Assembly (NCBI RefSeq): GCF_020360975.1
Contig: NW_025408691.1
Span: forward strand, 1-64,000
Direction of reading: 5' to 3'
Origin: Hirsutella rhossiliensis
Lineage: Eukaryota > Ascomycota > Sordariomycetes > Hypocreales > Ophiocordycipitaceae
DNA length: 64,000 nucleotides
Both the position numbers and the translations under genes were made by a program. Shown here piece by piece: positions 34,746 through 46,095 of the stretch (its first letter is position 1; each line of letters opens with the position of its first letter). The notes beneath the pieces were generated by a model. The model had not been told where the DNA came from. It saw only the letters and a list, made by a program, of their open reading frames with translations, and did no database searches.

Positions 34746-34945
34746 GCCTGTAGTGAAGGCTGTTTAGCAGCATGTGAACAGAAGCCGAGCCAACGAACAC
34801 CGGAGTCCCAGCCCGGTTGCTTGCAATCATGATCACCAGGGCGGTTGCGAAAGCTCTGGTCAGATTCATGCCCCATTCAATGTATGCGCTAGGGTCAAGC
34901 GGTCCGATTGAGGGAAAAATTAGAGTGTCTTGTTTGCCTGAAACT
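34746..34945. other. Gene-free spacer
   Basis: No gene, repeat or signal recognised between the pogo-like end and the kinase relic. Confidence 0.3.
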
Positions 34946-35208
34946 TCACGTCCCGCCTGTTGGAAGCAGTAGGGCTTGAGCAGCAGGAACGGAAAAGATA
35001 CGAAAGGCTATTCCACAACTTGCAAATGATCTCGTAGCAAGCCGCGTTTCTGCTACGAGCTCCAAACCCGTCTCTCTGCCGCTTCCTCTTATCCCGGATA
35101 ACTGGAATAGCTGCTTGTGTTTGGGAGCTGGAAGGAGGTCGGCGCGGTCGAAGTCAACAAGCATGACGCGGCGGCGCTCGTCGTTCCAGAGCAGGTGCAC
35201 CGCCGGTC
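34946..35208 (-). pseudogene. Protein-kinase-like C-terminal relic
   Basis: A short minus-strand frame reads HLLWNDERRRVMLVDFDRAD followed by LLPAPKHKQLFQLSG. The RVMLVDFDRA motif resembles the metal-binding DFG-equivalent of fungal protein-kinase-like proteins, and the following residues are like the end of such genes. Nothing of the N-lobe or of an HRD motif was found upstream. It is a fragment, distinct from the FunK1 relic next door. The call rests on motif memory alone. Confidence 0.4.
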
Positions 35209-35836
35209 GTCAACAGGGCAACGTTACACAAAGTCAGTCTACTTCGCACAGCTGTCGTAAATGGTGTTTCACCATCTGGGCTCATTTTCGGCCAGAATTG
35301 CAAGACTGTTAGCCGCGAGAGGTTGAATGCTGAAGCTAGATGTCGGCAGCCATATCCCGCCTCAGATGCATGACGTAGATAGAGCAGTGGTCGGGAAACC
35401 GGCTGCAAGTCAACCTCATCGCCCTCAAATTGTCCGCGGCATCACATCAGCTATCCACCAATGAAATCACCCTTATCGGTGCTCTCTGAGAACCGATGCA
35501 AGTGATAGGTTATCATTCCCAAGGCCATCGGCGTCCACACCTGGACGACCTCAAGCTTGCGCCTGCTCGTCTTGCAAGGTCCTGTCACGGGTGTTTGTAT
35601 TTCATTGCCAGCTGCCCGTCATTTCCAGCCAAATCCTACATTGTTCGACAAATATCCCAAGATGACCTTACCTCCCAATGCAACTTGGCCAGGAAAGGCT
35701 GTCGAAGGCTTGAGTCGATTCTCACTCTATTTTCGATCTGTGGCGCTCTTCTCATTTCCGCTGCAAGCAGGCTGCAAGCGGGTCGGCAACCCGCCACAAG
35801 GCTCAAACGCGCTTTTTCGCAATTTAAATGACTCTC
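35209..35836. other. Gene-free region between the kinase relics
   Basis: No supported gene; short frames only. Confidence 0.3.
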
Positions 35837-38152
35837 CTATAGCGCCCGTATCTCGAACATCTCATCCAACTTACCGATGGCCTCATCATAGGCGGCTATA
35901 ATGGGCCTGTAAAGTTGGTCTGGGTCTCCTGCAGGTTCCAAAGCTCATCCTTTCGTCTTCGTCCAAGGAAAGAGAATCTTCCTGATCCTCAAACAGAGAG
36001 GCTTGACAATATCAAGCCGCTCTGGAAACTCGCCCATAATCCTTTCGAGACCATTCATAGTCATGTCACCCTCCTTTGCTTTCGCAATGTCCCTGAAGCT
36101 TCCAATTTCCCAATTGCGTAAGTCGCTCTCTCGGGCGGCTTCTCTTCACCACCAAACCCATTGCTCCATGAGTATCGCGCACACATCCAAAGCAAAACAT
36201 AGAAAACGACTCAAGATCATGCCGGTAGGTGTGATCGGCCTTGCGCAGCACCTCGACCGCCATAAACTGCATCGTGCCAGTCTGGTGCCGCGCCCGCTCG
36301 GGCCACTGTCTCTAACTTTGGCCAGGTCAAGGTCGATGAGCATTCCTTTGAAGTCCCCTGGCTTCTTTGCGTCTGCGATGATAACGTTGTTTGACGAGAT
36401 GTCGCGGTGGAGAATGTTGCCAGTGACGTAGAGAGACTGGTGTGCCCTGATAGCGTCTCGGAGCGACTCCAGCAGTTCCCTGATCGATTTGAAGTCGCTG
36501 ATGACACGGCCGGCTGGTGAGACGACGAGGCAAGAATAGATCCTGTTGTCAAACGGATCCTCGCCCCTAGAAGTATACAAGCTTGGTTTGGTCTTGCCGA
36601 TCGACAGCTGCTCGTTAAAATCCTTGGCCAGCTTTAACTTCTGTCTGTTGGACCGCCGCCTCTTGGATCCAGAAATGTTTTCAGACGTGTTGTCAGAGGA
36701 TGATTTGCGCTTGTGACTTGCTGTGCCCGTGCTTCCTACGGCCGATGGTAGATCTCTGAAGTGGACATCTTCATCCCGGAACCCGTGAGGTTTTGGAAAC
36801 TCCAGTCCCTTCCGCATGTCTGCAATGGTGGTGATTTGACGGTGCGCCACCACTCGCCACCCCTCCACGCCCTTCTCTCCTGCCAGCTTGAGATGGTCCA
36901 CCTCAGGTTTCCGCTTATCCGATGCCCAGGAGAACTTAGCAACATGCCCGTTTCGGGTGCGGTAGCAAGTAGTCCCGCGACACACGATAGCGCGCTGCCT
37001 GACTATCAGCCCTCCAGCCTGACTCTTGTTTCGTTGCCGCTTGCGTCCTCCAGAGTGGCACAGCGATGGCCCCCTCTCGTTCAATGAATGTGTCTAGGCC
37101 CATCGCTTCGTCACTCATCGTAGCGTATCCAACAAGAGCTCGCACGAACTTGTCCGGCTCGTCGTGTATCGAATGACCCCGAGCTAAACGGCCCAGACCG
37201 ATCGAAGACCCAGAGCTCCATCTTGGAAGCGCAGAGGAGAACGCGTGGACGAATCGGCGCGTCGGCTGGTCGGCGAAGACACCTCGCACATACCGCGTGA
37301 GCTGGAGGAGAGTCGCCTTGAACTTGTCCTCCGATTTCTTTTGCTCTCCAACAACGAGAACGTCCTTGTAGGTAAATGTGCTGTTGGCTTTCCTGGCTGG
37401 CTTCTGAAAGAAGAGATCCATCTGGCCCTTCCGTTCCTTGAACTGGTTGGCGGTTCGGGTGGTGTATAACTTGTGGGGTGCATCAGTCAAGAAGCGTTCT
37501 TCAAGCGCACGGAGCCATGTCCAGACCGCTTTTTCATCGGAGGTGGACGGGAAGTCCGTCCATTTCTTTCCGTCGTGCGCCACCATCATCCTCTTCAGCA
37601 TTACTTTCTGTTCTTTGCGCCAGCTCTTGAGTCGAAGAACTTGTCGCAGAATCCTCCCACATTGCGAAAGGTGCAGTCTTTTATCTCGAAGAAGAGCTCC
37701 CTTTCGACAATGTCGCGCGTTTCGCCATCGGCAAGTCTGCTCGAGCTGGTCTTGACAGGTGTTCCCTTGTAGGTTGGGACGATGCTGGACGGAGGGGGAG
37801 TGAGGGCGCTGAGGGTGTCGATGAGACCGAAGACGGCATCCCAAATGACGACATCAGGAGCATTGTTGACAACAGAGCGAATAAGAGGACGGAAATGGTC
37901 GAGCTTCACCTTACCTCCTCGAACGAGTCGTTGTACAGAAAAGAGCTTCACCGCCAAATCGCCGCTTCCATCTGGAGCAGGGAGGTTAAACGCCGCGGTA
38001 GAACCCACCAAAGCTGACAGAAGACTGGCGATCTCATCCCGCAATGCTTGGTCGGTTTCGTCGCAACCGCTTAGCTTGACCTGGGAACGGTCTAACGTAT
38101 CATTAAGCGGGTTCTTGGAGATGAGGCTGATCTGTTGCTCTGTAAGGGTCAT
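35837..38152 (-). pseudogene. FunK1-family protein kinase (decayed)
   Basis: FunK1 kinases are a family expanded in fungi, often near transposons. The start is the ATG at 38152 (MTLTEQQISLISKNPL) in good context (CTCAAAAATGACC). The N-terminal half has VWTWLRALEERFL, TYKDVLVVGEQKK, LLQLTRYVRGVFADQPTRRF and FVRALVGYATMSDEAMGLD. The kinase core has IVCRGTTCYRT, HVAKFSWASDKRKPE, a basic linker (SKRRRSNRQK), the catalytic loop NILHRDISSNNVI and the metal site LIDLDLAK, then RHDLES. The tail ends DPDQLYRPIIAAYDEAIG with a stop at 35837. Frame changes occur near 37622, 37230, 37090, 36270 and 36070. Key residues survive; the frame does not. Confidence 0.82.
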
Positions 38153-38619
38153 TTTTGAGTTGGATAGAGCATGGGTGATTGTTTGGGAAGTAAAATGTGA
38201 AAGCGAGGCAGAGGTAAACAAGTGGAATCTAAAGACGCGACTGGTCACGTGCGCGTCGCGGGGCTTCCCTGGGACCATGTATCTCTACTACGTAGCAGGT
38301 TAGGCGTCATGATACCCCGTACACACACACACCCTCGCCACGTAGCCCCTCAGGAGATTTCACCAATGAACGTTGGTGCTTGTCGGTTTCATTGCATTAG
38401 TTCGGTCATGGTAATCGGCTGAGTTGCCAGCTGCAATTCTCGCCTGCAATTTTCCACGCCTGCAATTCTTAACACGAACAACTCTCCCACCTGCAGTTCT
38501 CCACGTCTGCGATTCTCCTCGCCTGCGATTCTCCACGCCAACAACTCTCCTCACCTGCCATTCCCTACGTCTTCAAGCTCCAACGCCTCAATTCTCTACG
38601 ATTGGAATCGACATCCAAA
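38153..38619. other. Upstream region with short CA repeat and pyrimidine-rich tandem repeat
   Basis: Between the FunK1 start and the next ORF lie a (CA)n run at about 38314-38330 and the tandem repeat listed separately. It would include the FunK1 promoter and 5' leader. Confidence 0.4.
38424..38600 (+). repeat. Degenerate tandem repeat, 15-17 bp unit
   Basis: About ten units of the form CGCCTGCAATTCTCCA, with variants such as ACCTGCAGTTCTCCA and ACGCCAACAACTCTCCT, follow one another without gaps. It looks like a minisatellite; no gene is supported across it. Confidence 0.6.
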
Positions 38620-39027
38620 ATGTGCGCTATCAACGATTCGTCAATCTGCCGAAGTGGCGCAAGAGGCGTATTTAGAGACCCAGTGCACCGGCGGCAGCGC
38701 TACGACACGAATTGCCGTTACATTGCTGAACATCGGGATACCGAGTTCCAGAACTTCTCCATCGCGGAGATGATTCCTTTGGCGTTTTACACGCTTTCGA
38801 CCGATCTAGAGAAGTGCCAGGATATTCAACGTGCAGGTCAAATTGCTGCTGAACGATACGAGTCTGACAATTGCGACATATTTGGTGATTGGTCTTTTCT
38901 TGCTTTTTCTCCCTGCTTTCGCTACAAAAAGGGCGCTAATCGTCGCTCGGTTTACTTGCCTTCTTGCATGCATAAAACTACCCGTTGGTCAAAGGCAGGC
39001 GCGGCTGACCAACTTAACTGCCGTTAA
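38620..39027 (+). CDS. Hypothetical ORF running into a MITE
   Basis: An ATG at 38620 opens 136 codons (MCAINDSSICRSGARGV). Residues up to about codon 120 are host sequence; the last codons come from the MITE inverted repeat that starts at 38981. Host sequence resumes at 52613 after the nested elements, so a longer original gene could have been split here. No domain is recognised; a stretch such as MIPLAFYTLSTDLEKCQDIQ looks protein-like. It may be non-coding. Confidence 0.3.
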   Translation: MCAINDSSICRSGARGVFRDPVHRRQRYDTNCRYIAEHRDTEFQNFSIAEMIPLAFYTLSTDLEKCQDIQRAGQIAAERYESDNCDIFGDWSFLAFSPCFRYKKGANRRSVYLPSCMHKTTRWSKAGAADQLNCR

Positions 39028-39073
39028 GTTGGCCCAAAAAATCCGGGACAGCACAAAAACCCCCGGGACAATC
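38981..39073 (+). repeat. MITE terminal inverted repeat, left
   Basis: 93 bp identical in inverted orientation to 45042-45134; the outer end is CCCGTTGGTC, the inner end GGGACAATC. Confidence 0.9.
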
Positions 39074-39165
39074 CTGGGGCCTAGTAATTTACTAGAAAAA
39101 GTGTTAGGAAGTTAGTACTTCTTCGAAAATACGCTAAAATCTAAGGTACTTAATTCTTAACAGTT

Positions 39166-39170
39166 GTATT
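39166..39170. repeat. Copia-1 target duplication, left
   Basis: GTATT before the left LTR equals 45017-45021 after the right LTR. Confidence 0.75.
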
Positions 39171-39357
39171 TGTCGGGAGGTCTGTACTGCAGTAACGCAA
39201 TGGGTTGTATTCAAGATGTCTTGCTAGGAAGGAGGAAAGGGAATGAGGGGCACACTACGTGCCCTTTATACACGGATCCCGAGGTCCATACACGTGACGC
39301 TAAGGGTCACGTGTGCGTGTGCGCACCTCCCTTACAATCCTACTATAGCTATATGCT
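39171..39357 (-). repeat. Copia-1 3' LTR
   Basis: Matches 44814-45000 except that the right LTR has extra single bases in G, C and GT runs. The inner edge passes directly into the gene end, with the expected ACATTCCCACA end missing. Confidence 0.8.
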
Positions 39358-39370
39358 GGCAAGCAGCAGT

Positions 39371-42300
39371 GCGGGAGCGTAGCAGCAACCGCAAGGGTGC
39401 GAAAAGAGTGACGGTTCGAGCGGCAGCTAGCGGGAGGGCGTTCGACTGATCCTTCTATCCTAATCGTAAGGCTATTCGTATCGACGAGGCGTTCGAGGGC
39501 GCGGTTAGGCGATGCCTTTGTCATAGCATCTGCTGGGTTGTCTGCGCCGTTGATCCAGCGGATTTCTGTGATCTCACGCCTTCGTAGGATTGACGTAGGC
39601 CATGATATCTATCATCAATCGCTTCTCCTTCGTTGTGCCTAGCTTAACGAGGCACTCGTAGAGGAAAAGAGTCGGTGCAAACGATTAGGGGGATAGGGGG
39701 AAGATTGAGGCGGTCTGTGATCTTCCGTATCGTCGTTGCTAGTGATATCCCAATATCGAATCCGTTGACCATGCCGTAGATCTCTGATGCTAGCACGCTT
39801 CGGGTGACCCTCTTACACTTCGTTGAGCTCCAATGGAGGACATTGCCCTTGATCCCGAATTGGTCTTTGGTACGTGCGGTCTCGGTCTCATTGACTAGGG
39901 CAATGACGAAGCCTAGCTGTGACGATAGGTCCTTATTGTTCGCAAAGGAACCGTCGGTAAAGACGATAAGCTTGGCATTGGCGAGGTCAATAGGGATATA
40001 CGTTAGGCCTCGCTGCTGGTGGTCTTTCTGCCATTGAAGCCGCTTGTTGAGGGTCGTGCAATCCTCTTCCGTAGGGGTTTGGACCTGGGCAGCAATAGAG
40101 ATGTCGAATGAGGCCTCTGGTTGACAGATTGAAGCCACATACGCGCCACGGGCACGCTGTTCCACGTACTGTTGGGCTCGATCGTATGCCTTGATGTCGA
40201 TGGGTTCGATCTTGGCTGCTTGACCCTTTTGTTGAAGCAGTAGAGCGTTGTGGAAAGTGGTGTCTTGGAGGGTTATCTTTGCACCGTTGAAGTCAATGCT
40301 AGTACCCGGGGTCATCGTTGTCTTCGGCTTTGCCCGAAATTGTGCCTTTACGAGTTCCGCTTCCTCTAGCGCGGAAAAACGTTGTGTGCCAAGCATAAGG
40401 GTATCGTCAGTCTGCATTCCCACAATCCCAAAGTTATCAGGTCCCTTATTCGTAATTAGGAAGCATAGGTCGTAGGTTGATGTGGACATGTCGAGGTTAT
40501 CGACATGATGCCCGTGATAGGTTCGAAACCAATGGACTCCGGCCTCCGCAATTCCGTATAGGGCTTAATAACGCGAATGATTGTTCCTTCCGGTATCTTC
40601 CTTGTAATTCGGCGGGAAGATGCGTGAGAATGGTGCGGAATAGTTCGGTCTGCGCCTGGGGATACGCTTGTGTGATGTTACGAAGGGAGAGGTCATGCCG
40701 TGAGAAAGGAGGTCTGGGAGATAGCAGAAATAAGCCGTTGACTGACGCGTTGAATTGTCGGGGATTGCGTCAATAGGGTGGTTTTCTCTTGGTCGTTGTG
40801 CCCTTGGACCACGAGCCTTGACTTCTCGTATGGTTTGGTTTCTTTGCCTTTAACCTCGCGGACCATGCGGGAGCGGAAGATATGATGGTTCCCGTGCTTT
40901 GCTTCATTGTAGCGTTCGAAGCTAAACACCTCGTACCAATAGATCATCGATCTCCGTGCTATCGGATTCCTCAAAGGGTGCCTGGCGTTGTGATAATGCC
41001 TTCGTCCCGTAGCTTGATGGCTAGTTGGTAGGCATCTTCTTCCTTCTTGACTAGGAACGTCGTCTTTGGCTTGTTCTTCGAACCAGGGGGGCGGCCTCGC
41101 TTGCGCGGCGCCGGGGGATTAGGAGCAGGAACAGGGGCAGGGGCAGGGGCAGAAACAGGAACAGAATCGCTCGCAGGATCAGAAACAGGAATGTCAGAAT
41201 CATCCGCAGCAGCAGCAGCGGGGCAGGGATCGTCGTCTCGTCGCGGAAATAAGGCTGCACAAGGGTGGAACGGAAGGTCTGGGGTCCGTTGATAGTATCA
41301 ATTGTGACATTGGAGCCATCAATTGCACTAATCTTAAAAGGGCCTTGCCAGCCGAGCTTTCTCTCCACACTCGGACCTCGCTTTGCAGTGGGAGCGATAG
41401 TATAACGCCTGTTGATGATGGTCCGTTCTTTGTGTGTAAGGCGCCCTGCACTTGCCGCTCTGCTGAGAGCTGACGAAGCATTTTCATCGCTTTCTGGGCT
41501 GCGGCAGCCCTTTCAGGGTCGTAGCAGAAGGGGCGAATCTAACGCCATTCGAGGGTAGGCGCCAAAGACTAGGAGCGTAGGGACAATGCCATTTGGCCCT
41601 GTTGTGTCGTTGATGGCTTTGATAGCCATTTGAAGGATCGATTCGGGGATGTGAAGGTCCTGATTTCTGCGTGGAGGATCTCAAACGCACGGCGGAGAGG
41701 GGCATGATATCTTTCAACCTTTCCAACGGACCAATGTGCTTCCACAGGACTTGCTTGCAGGTTATCCCCATAAGCTTTGCCTCGTTACGGAACTCTAGGA
41801 GGCAAAATTGGTCCCTGCGTCGTGCTTGATAGTATCAGGGGGTCCGAGATATGTGTCTATCCAGAGGGCTCGGAGGGCTTCCCACGTATCCTTTGCTGAC
41901 ATCGATAGGAGGAACCTGGCTGCTTGGAACGCTGTTGCTGTATCTACCACGTGCAAGACGGGGCGTTGAGGGGTTCCAAGGTAGAGCACATCAGCGACGA
42001 TTTCGTAGTTGAATTCCTGGTCATCCTTTAGGTGAATTTGAAGCGTCTTGGAGCTTGAGAGTGCATTTGACAGTGATGACAGAATCTCGAGATGTTCTCT
42101 AGGATATCTATCGTCACATCGTTGTGGCCAGCTTGCCGTAGGAGGTTGTGAAGTCTTGGGACCGCTGGGTGCCCGAATCGACGATGAAGAGTGCGGATCT
42201 CGCTCTCCGTGAGGAATGCGATAGCGGCCTCGTTGGTCTTAGGTAGGAGGAACCAAGGATGTCCCCATTTGCGGATAACCGGGAGGGTTGTTCGTCCGAC

Positions 42301-44581
42301 AATAGTGTCTGTAAGGTTGTTGAAATAGATGCCTAGGCGATCCATATCAGCGAGAGAGAGGAGGAAGGGTAGGGGTCTTGAGGATATGGAATGTGATCCT
42401 TCCGAGAGGTGTTTTAAGGGCGATAGAGCCGAGGGATAGAATGGCTTCGCCGTTGCCGAATTTGATAGAAGCTTGGCCTGCTGTAGTCTTATCGAGCGTT
42501 ATAGCAGGGTCTGCTCGTTGTAGAGCGATGCATTGGTCGTAGCCAGCTGTGGAAACCTTCGCGGCGCCTGTGTCAATTATGATGCCCTGGAATCGGAGTC
42601 TTGAGTAGCGCTCCTCTATCATGAATTGGGAAGCAGGTGTAGCGTTGTTTTGAGAGGTGCTATACACGTCTTCCCCTGTGATCAGATGGTTGAAGGCTTG
42701 CTGGCAGAGCATTTGGCTTGTGTGCCACTGTTCTGGGTTGTTGTCATTATCTTCATTGTCGTCCTCGTCCCAGGGTCGTTAGCATCATCGTGGGCATCCA
42801 TCTCGTGACCTTCAAAGTCAAGAACGTAGGCTGTAAGGTCCTGGGAGGGTAATCCCTATGAAGTGACAGTGGGCGACGTATTGGTCTCAGGATCTTTGAC
42901 GTTCCTCGGCAGTGTGCTTTGTAGACCAACATCCTTCCTTATTGCAGACGAAGCACTTCTTATTCCACGGGTGGTTGTGGCCGTAACGGCCTTGTGGGCG
43001 GTTAAAGCGTTGACTATTGAAGATTCCCCGTGGAGCGTTGTAGCTGCCTCGTTGAGCGTTGCCTCTATACCTTCTATACCCTTCTGACCAAATCTTCCGC
43101 GATTGTTGTTGTATCTTCGATCGAGATAGTAGTGGTCATTGGGATCCATATGATCAGATGGTTCCTCGAGGTCTTGATGGTATTGAGGGCCTCCTTGAAG
43201 ATAACGAGGCGCTATTCCGCGTGCAAGATGGGTCTCAACGGAAGAGCGAAGATCTGCAAAAAGGGGCTCGATTCCTTCGGCGGGCTTGAATAAAGCGTAT
43301 TCAAGTTCAGGAACACCGCGGCATGCATTAATAAGCGTTGTACGCAGTGGAACGTTTCCTGCATACGCGTTGCCAAGAGCTCGTTGGCATAACTGTAGCT
43401 TATCAAGGAGTAGCTGAAGAACCTCGTGTAGGGATTTCGTAGCATTATCGGCACGGAGCTTGTTAAAGGAAATAGTCGTCCATTCAGTATAGTAGTGAAC
43501 GTGGTTAACTTCCGTATCGAAATGTTGCTTGATGCTATCGTATGCCTTGCGGAACGTTGAGGTCCAGTTAACGTGGTCAATGTAGTACGTTTGGGCTCGG
43601 CCAGTAAGGATTCGAGGAAAAGAGCGTGGAATTGGTCCGGCTTGACCTGAATGTTATAACAGATACTCATAAAGATGCGTAGCTTATCATCGAGAAGGTC
43701 ATAGGGTTCCCCGTAGTTCTTCTCTTTGTCCCAGATCTTGGTGAATTTCTGTTGTGTGTCGGCATCGACGATGCCGTTCGGGATGTCGGCCGGGGGAAGC
43801 GTTGTGTACGCTTCGAGGGATGTGGGAGAAGAGGGTTCTGCTAGAACGATGCTCTGTTGCTGGAACTGATAGCTTGTAGGATGTATTGTTCGTTGGGGAA
43901 GCGTAGCAGTCGTTGTGGGCGGTTCCGCAATTGTCGTAGCGGGAGGAGCAGGGAGCGTCGGAATAGGGGCTAACGGCGTGGATGGCTCCGCCGTGTTGGA
44001 GGTGGGAGGGTTCTGCGTTAGTCGTCTCTCTTTTCTTGTATAGGCCTCCGTTCCTTTATCGAATTGGGTTACCATGAATTCGTTGTCGGGCCAGGCTGGT
44101 GGGTTATCGATCGTCTGTAGGAAGACGAGCTGTGGGATGATGTGGTCACCCTTTTCTCCTGTATAGATACCACGTCTCTTTAAAAGGTAACGTAGCTCCT
44201 TCGAAATTCCTTTGGCATCTTTCTCCACGTTGCCTCGGTCCACTGTTGGAAGTGATCCTGGAAGAATTCAAGGATATTAGTGCCATGAAGGTGTACGTTC
44301 TCCTCGCATTCTGACATAAATCGTGCGGTATATGTCATAACAGCTATTCTATCTTCCTCTTGTGTGATCTCATCCTCCCATCGGGTCGGATCGATATCCT
44401 GATATTGGGTCTTTGGGATCGTGAGATTTTGGACCAATTCCTTACTTGGTCGAGGAAGGCGTCGTTCCTCGTAGAGGCGGGGTTCGGGGTTGGGGTCGTG
44501 CTTGTCATTGTGAGGGTTGTCACGTAGTTGTCGAATCGTGAGGGCTGTCACGTAGTTGTCGAATCGGCGTTGTGGACGCAC
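39371..44581 (-). pseudogene. Copia-1 gag-pol (decayed)
   Basis: Blocks along the minus strand: gag (44581-43212; LLDDKLRIFMSICYNIQ), a zinc knuckle CFVCNKEGCWSTKH (about 42960-42910), protease GIIIDTGAAKVSTAG (about 42580), the GAG-pre-integrase zinc site LHRRFGHPAV...CHHC (about 42200-42060), the integrase core (HVVDTATAFQAARF, HDAGTNFAS; 41960-41795), a linker rich in Pro, reverse transcriptase (SRLVVQGHNDQEKT near 40810; VGMQTDDTLMLG near 40420, where this family has QTDD in place of YVDD), and RNase H (LIVFTDGSF near 39970, LASEIYGMV near 39780, then DAMTKASPNRALERLV). Frameshifts and gaps separate most blocks, and part of the reverse transcriptase between 40.7 and 40.5 kb is poorly preserved. 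The true start ATG is not clear. Confidence 0.82.
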
Positions 44582-44813
44582 TTACACTTAATGTAACCGT
44601 TAAGTGAAGTTGGAAGGATCTATCAATGGCCTACCGGGAGCTAGTTGGTTGCCGGGTCCGGGTAATCGTAGAGTCCTTGATCTTAGCATAGAAACCTCCT
44701 CTAGGTCCAACCAGGGCAATATCGCTAGGAATATGGTAGTTGGGCTTTCGAAGGTTGCGTTCTATCTCTTCTTCCTTGCCAATCTGTGATCGACCAAATC
44801 GATCACTGATCAG

Positions 44814-45016
44814 TGTCGGGAGGTCTGTACTGCAGTAACGCAATGGGTTGTATTCAAGATGTCTTGCTAGGAAGGGAGGAAAGGGAATGAGGGGGCACAC
44901 TACGTGCCCTTTATACACGGATCCCCGAGGTCCATACACGTGACGCTAAGGGTCACGTGTGCGTGTGTGCGCACCTCCCTTACAATCCTACTATAGCTAT
45001 ATGCTACATTCCCACA
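44814..45016 (-). repeat. Copia-1 5' LTR
   Basis: Starts TGTCGGGAGG and ends CATTCCCACA on the plus strand, so TG...CA ends are kept. It precedes gag on the minus strand. Confidence 0.8.
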
Positions 45017-45021
45017 GTATT
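45017..45021. repeat. Copia-1 target duplication, right
   Basis: GTATT, equal to 39166-39170. Confidence 0.75.
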
Positions 45022-45041
45022 AGTAATTTCCACTATTCTAA

Positions 45042-45134
45042 GATTGTCCCGGGGGTTTTTGTGCTGTCCCGGATTTTTTGGGCCAACTTAACGGCAGTTA
45101 AGTTGGTCAGCCGCGCCTGCCTTTGACCAACGGG
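45042..45134 (-). repeat. MITE terminal inverted repeat, right
   Basis: Inverted, identical match of 38981-39073, followed by TA. Confidence 0.9.
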
Positions 45135-45137
45135 TAC

Positions 45138-45179
45138 TACGGGCGACTGTAGGCCAGACTGTCTCAAAACGCATTTGGG
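45138..45179 (+). repeat. Rve-type transposon TIR, left
   Basis: 42 bp starting TACGGGCGACTG and ending ACGCATTTGGG; inverted match at 52565-52607, direct match at 61587. Confidence 0.85.
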
Positions 45180-46095
45180 AAGAAAATTTGTCATTACGTA
45201 TACCCTACTGTGACCATAGAGGGTTATGGCCCATTTTTAAATATTCGGCTTAGCAGAAGCAGGGTTAATTGCATATACGACGAAGTTATAGCAGATCTTT
45301 ACAGTCACGTTTCTTTCTTCCCCCTACTTTATTTTGCGTGGACGAATATTAAAAATGCAAGCTATCACGATTGACAGTATTCTCCTCCCATCAATTCCTC
45401 CTACTGCACAACAACCAATAACTAGCATTGAACTTACATCATGGGCGTTGTCTAAGGTGTATCAAGTCCGTTCGTCCAAGGTCGAGATTGCTAGCATCTA
45501 CAGCCCCTAAACGCTTTATATGTCTCAATACGAAGGCGAGGCAAGGTATATCACATTCGCATCGACTTGCTTACACGAAGCCAACATCTCGATGCCGCCT
45601 TGATATTTATATTCGGTGATCAGCCGAAAGCTCCTGTGTCCAGTGTATAAAAGGGAATGGGGTGTTTCAAGGCTGTTACACTCTGGAAATGCTAGGGTCA
45701 GGTGCATGCGCGAATTGCACGTACTCATCTCGTGGGTCGCTATGCAAACTACACTGTAACACTCTAGTTCTACCTATAAAAAGAAAAGGGAAAAGATTCA
45801 ACTAATAATCGTCTTAGGTCATCATCAAACAGAGGAGAACTATAGCTATTCCCAGAAAGCGAGGACCTACAGTTCAATTACTCCTCGGCAGTGGCAGATA
45901 ATTGGGAGAAAATTCCAGGAATGGGTTGAGATAATGGTACACAACTCATATAATGATGACTAAATAAACTCCACTCCTTATCTGCATTTATGCTCTACAC
46001 ACTTTGAAACTAAAAGTATTCCATTAAGATTACGAAGAAAAATTCGTTTACTTCGCACATCTACCACCTCTTCGTCATTAACTTATTAAGAGGCA
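45180..46095. other. Left internal region of the rve-type transposon with broken small ORF
   Basis: AT-rich. Bases 45354-45648 match the intact 97-codon ORF of the second copy (61799-62092) but several 1-nt insertions break the frame here. The remainder to 46095 holds no supported gene. Confidence 0.5.

Larger units (their letters stand above)
39171..45016 (-). mobile_element. Ty1/copia retrotransposon 1 (decayed)
   Basis: A 5.85 kb element read leftward, inserted in the MITE with duplication GTATT. Its LTRs begin TGTCGGGAGG on the plus strand. The 5' LTR (right, 203 bp) is complete; the 3' LTR (left, about 187 bp) lacks about the last 11-15 bp of the plus-strand form next to the coding region. 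Gene order is gag, zinc knuckle, protease, integrase, reverse transcriptase, RNase H, as in copia. Confidence 0.87.
38981..45134. mobile_element. MITE (303 bp, 93-bp TIRs) split by a copia element
   Basis: Perfect 93-bp inverted repeats at 38981-39073 and 45042-45134 begin CCCGTTGGTCAAAGGCAGG and are flanked by TA on both sides (38979-38980, 45135-45136), as for Tc1/mariner-type insertions. Taking out the copia element and one of its target copies leaves about 303 bp with no coding capacity. Each inverted repeat contains its own palindrome CTTAACTGCCGTTAAG. The autonomous partner is not in the window, though pogo-like elements are. Confidence 0.85.

Noticed and set aside
39644..40489. Loss of the YVDD catalytic motif in copia-1 reverse transcriptase
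   Set aside because: The sequence has MQTDD. As far as I recall this form is usual in the fungal copia family with this knuckle and RNase H, so it is not counted as a mutation.
41100..41165. G-rich GGGGCAGGGGCAGGGGC run as a possible G-quadruplex or regulatory site
   Set aside because: It codes a Pro/Ala repeat in the copia-1 linker on the other strand; low-complexity coding explains it.
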